64,000 nucleotides of DNA from Patellaria atrata CBS 101060 (taxonomy: Eukaryota; Ascomycota; Dothideomycetes; Patellariales; Patellariaceae): positions 201,557 through 265,556 of the forward strand of contig MU006115.1 of NCBI GenBank assembly GCA_010093705.1. The letters are read 5' to 3'. A program made the position numbers and the translations under genes. Positions 44,093 to 54,898 of this stretch are shown here, piece after piece. The stretch's first letter is position 1. Each line of letters opens with the position of its first letter. The notes below the pieces were generated by a model. The model searched no databases and was not told the origin of the DNA. It saw only the letters and a program-made list of their open reading frames with translations.

Positions 44093-46273
44093 TTAGCCTC
44101 TCCGGTACCAAATGGCAAGCGACTGAGGATAATTTACACTCTCAATTGAAGCTCTCAAGAAGCTCCTCGCCTCCAACCCAGCCCATACTTTCAGCATCGA
44201 AAAGTCTGCGCTGCGAATCATGGACCCGCCACCTTGTCTACCTAGTTGCCGTAGTATCGGTAGAGCACTGCGTTCAAAGATTAGTTCGCGCTGACCAACA
44301 AGTAAAATGATTAGAGTTACGAGCAACTTACCCAGCGAAAATATCCAACCTTGGGTCCAAACTCCTTCCAATGCCCTCTAGGAGCAAAATACTCAAGACG
44401 ACATTCACAAAATCGCCTTCAAGCCTCACATGATGCGACCGCACCATGCTAAGCACTTCATTCAAGATATTGCCGATTTTGAAATTTCCTAGAGCGAAGG
44501 TCTTACTCTTGACCCCTAGTACCAAATGTTGCATTCTAAGAGCGAATACCTCTTTATCGATGACCGCATCAGGTTGCCGACATCGCTCGACCATTAGGTG
44601 GCCGGCTTTATATCCATCAAATTCGGCAACTGCTTTGAATAGGTCAAGGAAGTTGGTACGATTCGTATCATTAAGCTCTGTTACGAGACCTGTATCTATG
44701 AATATTAACTGAGGACGATAGCCCTCGTCATCTAGTTCCTGTAACTGGGAAACCCACTCCCTGGGTTTCTTTCTAAGGGGACGTAACCGCTGGAGCACTT
44801 CTTCTGTTACATCTTTAGACTGGTCGGGACCACTCTTTTGCCGTTTTGCGAAGGGGGAAACATCCAGTTGCTCTGGTTTATAAAATCGGACCATGATGTT
44901 CCCAGGATGTAGATCAGCGTGGATGAAATTATCAATGAGTACCATGTGCAAGAAAGCATCAAGGCCTTCATCTGCAATGTCCTTCTGAAAGACTCCACCA
45001 CCGTTAGAAAGGAAGTCTTCTAGAGGTATACCTGTGGCGAATTCTTCGACTAGAACTTGTCGTGTCGTGAACTGGTTGTATGGGTACGGAAACCATGCTG
45101 TTGTGCGATTTTTGAAGTATTTGCGGAAGATGGTCAGGTTGGCCGCTTCGATACGAAGATCGAGCTGTAGCCTCATCATCTCACCAAATTGCTTAACCTC
45201 ATCCGGGAACGAGAACCACTCCATGGTGGGTGTAGCGTTGATGACGCTGGCAAAGAAGCCCATGATTCGTAGGTCACGGCGTACGATTCTCTCCACGTTA
45301 GGGTGCAGGACCTTGATCGCAACATATGAAGAGGGTACCCGCTGTGGAGTATTCTTCAAGGCAGCGTCCACATTCCTGCGAACCTTCTCACGCAGATTTT
45401 CTGGTTCATAGACGTCGTCGTCACTAGGTGTTGCGAGATCTGGCTTTAATTTTGCTTTGTACACTTGTGCTATTGCTCCAACGCCTAGCGGGACTTCCTC
45501 GAATTCTTCAAAAATATCTTCGAACCGCCGGCCCCCGAATGCTCTACTTACTATTTTTTTGGTTTTGGTCAAAGAGTGTGCAGGAGCGTGAGAGTGAAGC
45601 GAGGACATAATGAGACACATTTGTGTCGGGAATATATCGGATCGAGAAGCTGCCCATTGTCCCAGCTATGAGAAATGTAAATAACCGGCGAAAACACTTA
45701 TATATAGTGATGTTGAGGCCATACCTTTATGAACGCTGCACCTGCTCTTTCCATAGATTTTACCAAGAACTCGTACCACCATATCGTCCCGCTCCTTTCA
45801 TTGTCCTTTTCTTTTATCCTCTTTCCAACCCATATAGCAGGTACTGTGAGTATGACGGGAACGAAAATGATGACTAGGTGCAAGAAGCGAATACCAGTGG
45901 CGATTGGTTCGATAATGTAGGTGTCTAGGAAGAAATATATGCCCCTCCGTACTTTTTTAGAGCCCTGTATTGCTTTAGGAACATGCTCGGCCAGTTCCGC
46001 CCTTGAGGCTTCTAACATAAGCTGTTCTCCTGTCTTTCCACCATTGTCATCATCGTCGTCATCCTGTTCGGTCAATTGAACCAGTGCAACGGGACTCAAC
46101 CCGGCCAACATCACGGGTCCAAGCCATAGATTTCGAGGTGATCGAGAAAAGAACTTCTTGTAACCAAACGGAGGTTTTGACGAGAAAAATCGTGGGATCT
46201 GCCGAAATGATGTTTGGTGTGCGCGAACTGCGGGACGAAGGAGTAGTCTACTGAACAAAATGGGAGCCCTCAT
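44093..46273 (-). CDS. Mitochondrial ABC1/UbiB-family atypical kinase (ADCK-like)
   Basis: Three exons (46273-45725, 45665-44332, 44267-44093) with 59 and 64 bp introns give 685 residues. The Arg-rich start (MRAPILFSRLLLRPAVRAHQ) is a mitochondrial presequence, followed by hydrophobic segments. UbiB hallmarks are present: KLGQWAASR (the KxGQ motif, its Lys ending exon 1), VGAIAQVYKAKL as the modified nucleotide loop, VAIKVLHP with the catalytic Lys, QLDLRIEA (ExD region), FIHADLHPGN (catalytic loop) and FIDTGLV in place of DFG. These proteins support coenzyme Q biosynthesis or inner-membrane lipid handling; this one looks closer to the ADCK2-like branch than to Coq8, which is a guess. An acidic run of eight Asp lies near residue 73. 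Confidence 0.9.
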
Positions 46274-46544
46274 CTTTTGCTCGTTGAAGAGGTCGCTGGG
46301 TAAGACGACCGTCCGCCCTGGTCGCGCATAAGAACGCGCTCCAACGTTAAGTTTATGATTATCGAGATGGAAATATTGTCGAATCTCATGGCTGGAGTCT
46401 CTTTGTTAGAGCTCGACTAGGACCCACGTCACTAATAATATACCTTACCTACTTGTCTCAAAGTTGCTTTCACATGCGATTAGCACTACGGCATACCATA
46501 GGCCATAATTCTACCACTCTCTAAAAATACGGAGTACACCGTAC
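46274..46544. promoter_or_regulatory. Upstream region of the UbiB gene
   Basis: A short region before the start of the kinase gene, leading into the degenerate repeat array. It should contain the promoter. Nothing specific is recognised. Confidence 0.35.
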
Positions 46545-47165
46545 TGCAACAATATTACTAGAATCTCCCACGCACATGTAAGATCCCTAGTTATCTGTAC
46601 GCTTTACAAAATAGATACTGGCGAACTGTTAATAGTATAGTCTCAACCGACCTCCATTCTCCATACGGTCAAGATTATGTACGGCTACAAAGGATTTGTA
46701 CGCTCTGCTCCTTCCTCTACAATAGCGTTAGAAAAACTTTAGGGGATGAGTATACCTTACCGTACACGATTCTAAATTGTTGTATCTACTATTAAAATAT
46801 AAGTTTCTCTTGTATTTTCTCATTTCCCATAGAGATAAGCTCCTATACGGCCTAAGTATTTGGCACTCTGTACTTCCCTTTACAGTAAAGTTAGGAACAC
46901 CCTTAGGAGATAAGTATACAGTATGCGGTTTTGAATAATCATATTAGCTGTACGACAGCAAGTTCCCCTTAATTCTGTTTTAATCTATACAGTCAAGCTA
47001 TTGTACGGGTAGCGTCGTTTGTATAATCTGGCCTTTCCTTTACATTAGAGGGAGAAACGGTATTAAGAGTTAATATACCGTACGCAATTGGAGACGGTTA
47101 TACTAGCTATCCCAGTAAGGGTCCCCTTAAATTCTTCCCTTTCTCTACGGTATGGTCAGAGAGAG
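46545..47165. repeat. Degenerate tandem array, ~160-bp unit, about four copies
   Basis: Aligned by eye, units start near 46545, 46708, 46871 and 47031. Shared landmarks recur in order: a pyrimidine-rich CTTTACA block, a GTTAGRAA-like block, a GATAAGTATAC-like block, a CCGTACG-like block, a CCCCTTAA-like block and a CTATACGGTCA-like block before CTCTG. Divergence between copies is high. The sequence is AT-rich, full of TA and TAC/GTA steps, and non-coding. Unit length and age are compatible with a decayed satellite or a repeated transposon fragment. Confidence 0.5.
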
Positions 47166-47816
47166 ATCCTGGAGAGACTGTACACTCGGCGAGGGATGCT
47201 ACGATAGGGGGAGGCCATACGCAAAGAGGACCTATCAGCACTCTCGCATCCTCGGTTATAGTATCACCACCATCAGTATTTCTTTCTGGAGGAGGCCCAA
47301 GCAATGAACTTGAGGTGTACGGGCCCCTCTCCTCTATATTGTATGGCCGTTAGAAGACTGGCCTTGCCATTTGCACGGGGCACAAGCGTCACCGAAGTGA
47401 TATTCAGCGCGGTAGCAAGGCTTGGAAGGACGGTTGCGGTTGACTCTGAGGCCTGCTAGCGTTAGAACAAGGTTGTACGCAATCAACACCATGGCTATGG
47501 ATGAATATCCCACTGGTATACGACGGTTCACGGGATAGGATCCGAGGAGGGAGGGTTGGGCATGTGATATTAGACCTCTAGACGTACACTAAAGTGTACA
47601 GCGATGTTTAGGCTCAGATTAATAGCGCACACCAGATTGAAATTTCTGATGAAGAAGGAAAATGATTATTCGCTACAGCTACGCTGGAATGCATTTCTGT
47701 ATCATCCCAAGGCCAACCTATGGCCAAAATCTATAGGGTATCATGGTCCCCTAAACTCTAGTAAATACCAAACAGCAAACTTTTTAAAGTACAAATATAA
47801 CCAAGAGCAAATCATC
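47166..47816. other. Intergenic region after the repeat array
   Basis: Holds two short minus-strand frames (47304-47107 and 47531-47334), both without ATG starts; the second has a CAPCKWQG motif that recalls fungal cysteine-rich protein tails and might be a relic. It ends at the BRF1 stop. Confidence 0.35.
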
Positions 47817-50176
47817 TCACTCGTACTCCTCTGTGTAATCACCTCCGTAATCATCGTACACCTCGTCCCCATCGACGCCCATGTCGATACCATAGTTTTT
47901 TACGGTACGACGTATCCTCTCGTCGTCGTCCAACTCCTCCAAATCATCCTCACTCTCCTCCACATCCGACTCGATAACGGTTACTTCCTGCTGCTGTGAA
48001 GAAGCGCTTGTTGAGGGTTGTACAGCAGCTGTACGCTGCGTAGCTGCTGGTGTGGGAAGACCAACAGTGGCACGGGACGGTGCATCCGCCCTCTCCTCCT
48101 CAGAGTCCTGAGGAGATATCGGGCTATGTACCGCACTATTTCCCCCGCTAGTTTGGTTCTTTGATAAGCCGCGAGTGCCCTCAGCTCGGACCTTGTAGAT
48201 CCGCTGGAACTTCTCGTAATTGATCTTCGTACTGAAGCCAATTCCTGCCCGCTTTTCCGCCATCTGTCTTGCAGCCTCTGCCGGGCTGCTGGCAGGGGTG
48301 ACACCTGCCTTGCTTCCTTGGGCGTCGGCCTTCTTTTTGGTCGGCCTCTTTTTCTTCTTAACGCCGCTTGCTTCGTCGAGGGTCTTCTTAAGGATTTTGG
48401 CTTGTTGCTGGCGGAGCCAGTCTTCGTTGTGGGTGACCCAGATCTTTTCTTTAACGGCAATTTCAGCCTCGCTAAGTAGGCAGCTGGCGATCTCCGGATC
48501 GTCGTCGAACTCGTCTTCATCGATTTCCTCCCTATCCGAAACTCTAGAACGGTTCTGGTGCTGTTCTGCAAGAAATCTAGCCTTTGTCTTGGACTGATTG
48601 AACAGGTCGTCAAAGAGATCTTGGACAACTTTCTCCTCAAGGACCTCAGTAATCTCTTGTTCTAGTTCAGCCTCGACCACTACGTCTGCTTCTGTGAGAG
48701 GAGGGGGTTCGGGTTTGGGCTCTCTCTTTCGCTTTGTGCCACGACCTGCTTTCTTGGGAGGGGTTTTGGACCCTTGTTTGGGGGGTCTACCCCTTCTTGG
48801 CTTTGCTGAGTGACTGCCCTGGGTGAGTTGTGGGTCGATCGGAGGGTTAGGAATAGCGAATCCTTCGGAATCGCGGCGGAGTTCCTGAAGGGTGGTGGGA
48901 ACGATAGAACTTTCACGAAACTGAACCGTTGACTCTCCATCAGAGTCAATTATATATTCGTCATTATCATCTTCTCGAGAAAGCAATTTCCTCCTCTTTG
49001 CTTCGCGTTCTTGTGCTTTGTAGATGGCCGGAGGGTCATGTTGCCCCTTCTCAAGCCAAGCGGTGGACCGGAAATACTCTACATTGTATTGGCTGGACTT
49101 CAAACGTTTAAATTCCTCCAATCGTTGGTGAATGGTAGTATCAGCGACTTTGACTATATATACTACTTCTCGAACACTGCGGCGGAAGTTATTCATGCGT
49201 GCGGCAAGGATGATGCAGGCGCCACAAAGTCCAGCTGGTTGGCGGCCTGTAACCATCCAATCTCTGTTCATACGTCTCAAAATCCGTAAGGCGTCTTCAG
49301 CAACTCTATATTCGTAGTCACCGAATTCCAATTTTCTTGTGAACTTTTGAATCAGTGGTTCAACTTCTGGGACGGGGATTATTTTGGCCACTTTCTCATC
49401 GGAGTTATATATCGTCTTGAGAAGATCTCGGAAAATTTCGCCTAGCTTGAATACGCTAACCTGGATGGTTATTAGAAATGTGCTTGGAATCCTATAATTT
49501 CGGACTACGTGTTAACGCACCTGTATTGCTTCTGCAATGTCCATAAGAAGGACGGTATTGCGACGCTTCCGTCGACAGGCTATGTACAAACAAGCCGCAG
49601 CTACGTGAGGAATTAGACGACCACGAACAAAACCGTTGGCGTAAGCAAGCTGGTAGGTTTTGTCGGCATCTTGTCTGATGGAGGTATCGCTGATGCGAAG
49701 AGTATTGGTAATTCGATTGACTTCGTTCTTGCCTACATGACAATCAACATTAGGTCAGTTCGAATAGACTTTCATAAGAGACAGCCTGGGAAGCATCCTG
49801 AGGGTTACGAACCATGTGTTAATGGTGCACTGTGAGATTCTGCCCGAATTCCCAATCGCTGTGCAAGAGTTTGTGGCATAGTTCCGGCGGCGTGCGTTTG
49901 ACCTTCTCCAATATAACCTCCTTGAACTACGGCAGCACCAGTACTTGTTTCTCCAAAAGTCAATTCGCCAACAATCTGAGTGGCTCCTGCAATCTCAGTG
50001 CCACAGTTGTCGCATACTATAACACCGTCAGGCATGTTGCGATGATGGGGATTATCACAGCCACATGAATTGGCCTGTCCTCGTTTAGAAATCGGGGGAG
50101 TCGAAGAAAGCCGCGAGCGATTATTGTTGTTGAGCGTTGCAAGACGCTCCCTTCTAGGGGCTCTAGGAGCCGACAT
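47817..50176 (-). CDS. BRF1: TFIIIB subunit BRF1 (TFIIB-related factor)
   Basis: Three exons (50176-49813, 49732-49521, 49460-47817), introns 80 and 60 bp, give 739 residues, normal for fungal BRF1. An N-terminal zinc ribbon (C-x-C-x4-H plus VIVCDNCG, residues about 38-58) is followed by two cyclin folds: AYANGFVRGRLIPHVAAACL with YIACRR, and ILRRMNRDWMVTGRQPAGLC with GACIILAARM. Further on, YEKFQRIYKVRAEG in a basic region fits the conserved C-terminal homology block II that contacts TBP, and the very end is acidic. BRF1 recruits RNA polymerase III to tRNA and 5S genes in the nucleus. The first donor reads GTTCGT, weaker than usual. An intron-containing tRNA gene lies 0.8 kb upstream. Confidence 0.93.
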
Positions 50177-50390
50177 GTTGATATTAGGAAAGCGATGTGT
50201 ATGATTGGTTGATGTGAAACTACCCAAAAGAGAACGGTAATTAGGTCAAGAACGAATATTTTGATGGTAACTGAAGGAGGGCTTCTCAGCAGCTTGGTTA
50301 AGCTCCACTGCAGCTGCGTCTTTCCAATCATCCAATTTCCATGCTCTTTCCTATACGAATTCTGATCAAATGGTGATGTTGAAGTGATGC
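50177..50390. promoter_or_regulatory. BRF1 promoter-proximal region
   Basis: About 210 bp between the BRF1 start and the TAGGGTGAGG array, all upstream of the minus-strand gene. Presumed promoter; no factor site was identified. Confidence 0.35.
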
Positions 50391-50463
50391 TAGGGTGAGG
50401 TAGGGTGAGGTAGGGTGAGGTAGGGTGAGGTAGGGTGGAGGTAGGGTGGAGGTAGGGTGGAGG
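50391..50463. repeat. Minisatellite (TAGGGTGAGG)4 (TAGGGTGGAGG)3
   Basis: Four perfect 10-bp units, TAGGGTGAGG, run from 50391 to 50430, then three perfect 11-bp units, TAGGGTGGAGG, to 50463. Each unit contains TAGGGT, which resembles telomere sequence (TTAGGG). The array lies about 215 bp upstream of the BRF1 start codon. Slippage is expected, so its length should vary between isolates. Confidence 0.9.
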
Positions 50464-51015
50464 TCTGAGGAGCCGTTGGTGAGAAAAGATAATTTTGACT
50501 CTCAATAGCTCAAGCGTGGTGGGGCAGCACTCGGCTCTATCTGCCCCGTTTTTGACTAGCGCTGTATATGCCAAGAGTCTACTGTTCGATTCCCGTCTCT
50601 AACTTTAAGTGCAGCATTTCATCTCAACTCAATCAAGATGTGAGTTATTGCAAGACATCAGCAACACTGCATAGAAAAACAATAACAACAATCGGATATC
50701 TGCATCATCTCATAGGCGAGCAAGTTGCATAGATTACTACTTGAGAGAGGTATGAAAGGCTCTAATTCTAAGGCAAGCTACGCTTTGTAAATCAAGATTG
50801 TATTGATAGTTTAACGATTAGACTCAAACTGCAGTGACGAAGTACACTATTCTTCAACTTGGGGAGGCAATGATACAGCCGCATTCATTGTTGAGATAAT
50901 TCTCTTGTTGACTTTTTGGATGATTTTTGGGAAAAGGCACGTGCGCTTAAGCGAATCCTTTCCTAGCTTACAAAGTAATTACACATTAGTTGTGACGGAA
51001 AAATTTCATCTTCAC
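50464..51015. other. Intergenic region before the tRNA gene
   Basis: About 550 bp without a recognised gene. A TTTGG..CACGTGCGC segment near 50935 is the only notable motif. Open frames are short and overlap the tRNA. Confidence 0.35.
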
Positions 51016-51108
51016 GGCATGATGGCAGAGTGGTCTAATGCGTGTGACTCGAACTCATATAGATATCACATCTCTTCGGAGGCCCAGGTTCAAATCCTGG
51101 TCATGTCG
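51016..51108 (+). tRNA. tRNA-Ser(CGA) with an intron
   Basis: The 5' acceptor strand GGCATGA pairs over seven positions with TCATGTC (51101-51107), one pair being G-U, with G as discriminator. The D arm has GGCAGAGTGGTC (A box), and the T arm has CCAGG/CCTGG around GTTCAAAT (B box). The anticodon stem TGTGA pairs with TCACA; the loop carries CTCGAA, so the anticodon is CGA, reading UCG. An 11-nt intron follows position 37. A long variable arm (CTCTTCGGAG) is a class II feature of tRNA-Ser. TCTTTT after the gene is a Pol III terminator. Intron-bearing tRNA-Ser(CGA) genes are known in yeast and other fungi. Confidence 0.93.
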
Positions 51109-51281
51109 GTTATCTTTTGCAAATTTTAAACATCATGACGTGGTTTATTTTTTTTTTGTATTAGAACTATATTTTACCTTCGTTACTATTAGAATACTGC
51201 CGAATGGAGTTTCTTAATCAATAAATATCAGAACTACTCTGTACATTGATTGCTATGGGGTATGAATAGTATATATTTTCC

Positions 51282-52970
51282 CTATATTCGAGCTTTCTCT
51301 CTCAAACCCTTAACAACTTCATCGAAGACCTCTTCAGCATGCTTCTCCGCATCGTGACCATGAATCCATTCCTCTCGTGGGAACTTTACGAGATCAGGAT
51401 TGGTTTTGACAGCAACCCAATCGGTTTTATGCCACATATCTCTAGTCGTCTCTCCAGTCTTTTGTACAGCTTTCACACGCTCATATCTTATTTCCTGGAA
51501 AGCGGTGATTGCATCCTTAATCCATTCACCTCGAGTCTCACCACTCCTCCCAAGTGTCTGGTTTTCCTTTCCCTTCACTTGAGATTTAGCTTCAGCTTCT
51601 GCCTTCTCAGCAGCCTTTCTCAAACAGATGGCGATAGTAACCCCGTCTTCCATCGCCTGTGTTGCTCCCTGCGCGGATGTTGGAAGAAATGGATGTGCCG
51701 CATCTCCTACTAACGCAATCCGCCGTCCAGTGCTGACCCATGTGGGCAACGGATCTCTATATACCAGCTTCCAATCCACAAGAAGCTCCGGTGGAGTCTT
51801 TGAAACTATCTTGGTGCACATAGGATCCCAGTCCTTTAGCAGCTCTAATACATCCGGGAGATGTCCCGGAAACTGCCACGACTCGTCGATGTCCGCCAAA
51901 TCCCGATGTGTTAGGACCCAGCAGCAATCGGAGCCATTTTTGATGGTTGAAAAGAGGAAATGTACGTCTTGCCCGATCCAACCCTGAAAGGTGTCACCTT
52001 GATTGCAAAAATGGGCTGTTTCGGGATCGGCGAGCATGTCTTTGCTATCGAACCTGGATCTTGTCAGACAACTGGAGTAAAATTAAGCGGAACCAGTCAT
52101 ATACGAACCATGTTCTCCAGACCGCGTAGCCGCTGCTTTTTGGCTTGTCTTCGTATCCAAGAACGAGTTCACGGGCTTTCGAACGGACTCCATCTGCCCC
52201 TAATACCACATCCCCTGAGATCTGATAACACGTCAGTCTATAGCCACAATTACTGGTCTCCACTTTCTCCACACCTTTTCTCCGCTTTCCAAAACTATTC
52301 CAGTTTCTAGTTCAGTCTCGAAATATTCTTTAACTCTACTATCCAGATGAATCGGAATCGCAAGCTCATCTTTCGCATAGTTAAACACTACGGCATGCAA
52401 TTCACCTCGATGTCCATTGATGATAGGGCTCTCCTTCGGAGGTTTCGGATGAGTCTGGTTGATAATGAATTCTCCGTCGTATTTATGAATGTTAAATCCT
52501 TTGTTCTTGATACTTAGCGGATCCATCCGTTCTGTGACTGAACCATTGGACCATCCTGCATTTCCGGTCAGTCAATCGAGGTACGCTACGCGGATAAGTG
52601 GTATGTACGGTGGAATATTCTCCCAGCGTTTTGTCCGAACGATATTATATCTCCAAGTTGCTTCAGCTCCGCGAATTTCTCATAGATTTCGACATCGTGG
52701 CCTTGTCGGTGGCATTCGATTGCTGCGGTGAGTCCCGCAAACCCTTCAGATGTTAATGACGATTATTAGAATGAGATGGTATATCTATGGGAATTTACCT
52801 GCTCCAACAATTATCACGCGAACTCCAGTCTTAGGCCACCCATGGACGTCGTTACTAACGCCATCTCTCACGTTATTGCTCTCCATTTCAGGGCTTTTCG
52901 TCAATTGAGGAGCAGAATAACGCTTCTTGAAAAGGCGATCAAAACACCCTCCAAACACAGATTTAAACAT
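51282..52970 (-). CDS. FAD-dependent monooxygenase, salicylate-hydroxylase-like
   Basis: Five exons (52970-52799, 52743-52609, 52555-52275, 52221-52109, 52053-51282) keep frame through four introns of 53-57 bp to give 490 residues. The FAD-binding GxGxxG motif VIIVGAGFAGLTAA is split by intron 1 and an acidic residue follows beta-2 (VEIYEK). DVVLGADGVRSKAR is the DG motif of class A flavoprotein hydroxylases and LVGDAAHPFLPTSAQGA is the second FAD motif. An N-terminal extension of about 50 residues precedes the nucleotide fold. Such enzymes hydroxylate aromatics with NAD(P)H. It diverges from an SDR and is close to a sugar-type transporter and a P450, suggesting a pathway for an aromatic or polyketide-like compound, which is inferred. 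Confidence 0.88.
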
Positions 52971-53562
52971 TAAAGCGTTGGCTTGAGGAGGATTTTCGCT
53001 TCAAAGTTTCGTGTTTTTCTACGCGTGTCACCTTTTTACTACATCAGCTCTATCCATATCATGAAAGCTTCTAGACTCTTGACATATCACGGGTGGACAG
53101 CTGGTACAATGGCTACCTTATCCTTACATTCCACCGAGCGCCATTAACGGTGGAACTTACTCACTTACGTCCGTATATGTACTGGGTGTTCCGTTTTATC
53201 CACTCAAGTCATATGTAAAGTTAAGCTTTGGCTAGCTACCCCTGTTTCTCATGCAGGTAGTATAAACTACCGGGAGGGGCCCAGGTTGTGGGGTGTTTAT
53301 TCCGTGCGGGGGGAAGGCCAATATAGGATATCTCACTGTACATCTCCGTATAGTTAGAATGCGGTGTCGCCTGACATATTTTGGTGGGTTAGATCTACCT
53401 AGTCGGATAGTATATCTAATTGCCGATACATTGAGATAAGACAGGGGTGTTGGTACGCTCTCCGTTCACGCTCTAACTCTGATAGGTAGTGCATATACTC
53501 GCTATGTGCTGCTTCATATATCAGAGTAGGAACACACAAACTACCGATTGCAGTAAACAAAC
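52971..53562. promoter_or_regulatory. Divergent promoter between the monooxygenase and the SDR
   Basis: The 592 bp between two divergent starts hold both promoters. TATGATATGG and CGTGTCAC-like motifs occur, with no certain binding site. A shared promoter supports joint control of the two genes. Confidence 0.45.
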
Positions 53563-54757
53563 ATGACGTCCCATTCAGAATGGGGACAAGAGACAGGCGC
53601 ACCGGAAATTGCCCAAACATTCTCTGAGCAGATAAGAGGAAGGACGAGTACGTCAGCGTAAATACCTCCCCTATAGATCATCCCCTTAATCACAACAGTC
53701 CTTATCACAGGCGTGAGTCCCGGTGGCCTTGGATATGCCACCGCTCTCTCCATAGCATCTCAATCACCCTCCCTCCTAATCCTCGCCTCCCGTTCGCCAG
53801 AGAAACTAGAAGAAGTCCGCACCGACATCCTAAAAACCCACCCAAGCACAACAGTCGACCTGGTGATCCTCGATCTCTCCTCGCAAGAATCCATCCGGCG
53901 CGCTGCAGCGGAGGTAACCCAACTTACAAAGATTTTAGACGTCCTCATCAACAACGCCGCCGTCGTCTACCAAACCCGTCACCTAACCGCCGAAGGCATA
54001 GAAGCACAATTCGGCACCAACCACATCGGACACTTCCTCTTCACGTGTCTCCTGTTGCCGAAACTCCTCGCCTCCGCCCAAACCTCCGTTCCCGGCTCGA
54101 CCCGCATCATCAACCTAACCAGCGCGGGCCACCGCCTCTCCCCAGTCCGATTTCACGATTACAATTTCGAAGGGAAACCGATCCCGGAAGAGGAGGAGCA
54201 CTACAAGCCGATTCCGGACTCCGTGCTCCAGAAGCGGGATGGCTATCCGACGTTCATCGCGTATGGGCAGTGCAAGTCGGCCAACATCCTGTTCACGGTC
54301 GGACTGACGAAACGGCTCAAGGATCAGGGTATTGTGGCATATAGTCCACACCCGGGGAGTAAGCTATCTTAGTTCTAAATTCCTGTTCCTTCAGAATTAA
54401 TCTTATTAGCGGTGCTAATTTACCCTTTGTGGATAGGCATTGCGACAGGCCTGAATAGGGATTTTGACGAGGAGGCGCAGGGCATTGTGAAGTGGAGTGC
54501 TAAGTCTTGGAAGACGCTTGATCAGGGGGCTGCGACGACTTTGGTTGCGGCTTTTGATCCTGCGCTGAATAGTAAGTACCTACCCGTAACATTGGTCGAA
54601 ATTATGAGTAAACTGACGGGTCAAAATAGCTCCTGAGGGTATATACCTAAGTGATTGTCAATACGCGGAGCCGGTGTCGCATGCTTCAGATCCTGTTCTA
54701 GCCGATCGTCTTTGGGCACTGAGTGAAGAGCTCACGGGACAGAAACTCAAATCGTAG
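53563..54757 (+). CDS. Short-chain dehydrogenase/reductase
   Basis: Four exons (53563-53647, 53699-54358, 54437-54571, 54630-54757) give 335 residues. The Rossmann loop TGVSPGGLG starts exon 2, followed by ILASRSPEKL, DLSSQESIRRAA, LINNAAVV (NNA motif), FGTNHIGHFLFT, the Ser of NLTSAGH, and YGQCK with the catalytic Tyr/Lys. This layout is that of the retinol-dehydrogenase/WW-oxidoreductase-like SDR group. The C-terminal part contains AATTLVAAFDPAL and ends after LTGQKLKS. Introns are 51, 78 and 58 bp. It lies between the FAD monooxygenase and the MFS transporter. Confidence 0.88.
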
Positions 54758-54898
54758 AATAGTGATAAGGTAGAGTTTGTTGCGAGAGAATCTATGCAAA
54801 CATTTTCCTAGATCTAGCCACATGATCCCTTTCTCCATCTGTTCTATTGTTGAGATAAACCCAATAGGTAGAATTTTACTCAGTACTTAGGCGTTATC

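Noticed and set aside
47334-47531. Short cysteine-containing minus-strand frame
   Set aside because: It begins with GTG, is next to a degenerate repeat array and shows only one weak motif.
48220-48813. Plus-strand open frames of 71-125 codons inside the BRF1 gene
   Set aside because: Antisense shadows of the charged, low-complexity C-terminal half of BRF1.
50391-50463. Internal telomere (chromosome-fusion scar)
   Set aside because: Units are TAGGGTGAGG/TAGGGTGGAGG, not TTAGGG, and no subtelomeric genes surround it.
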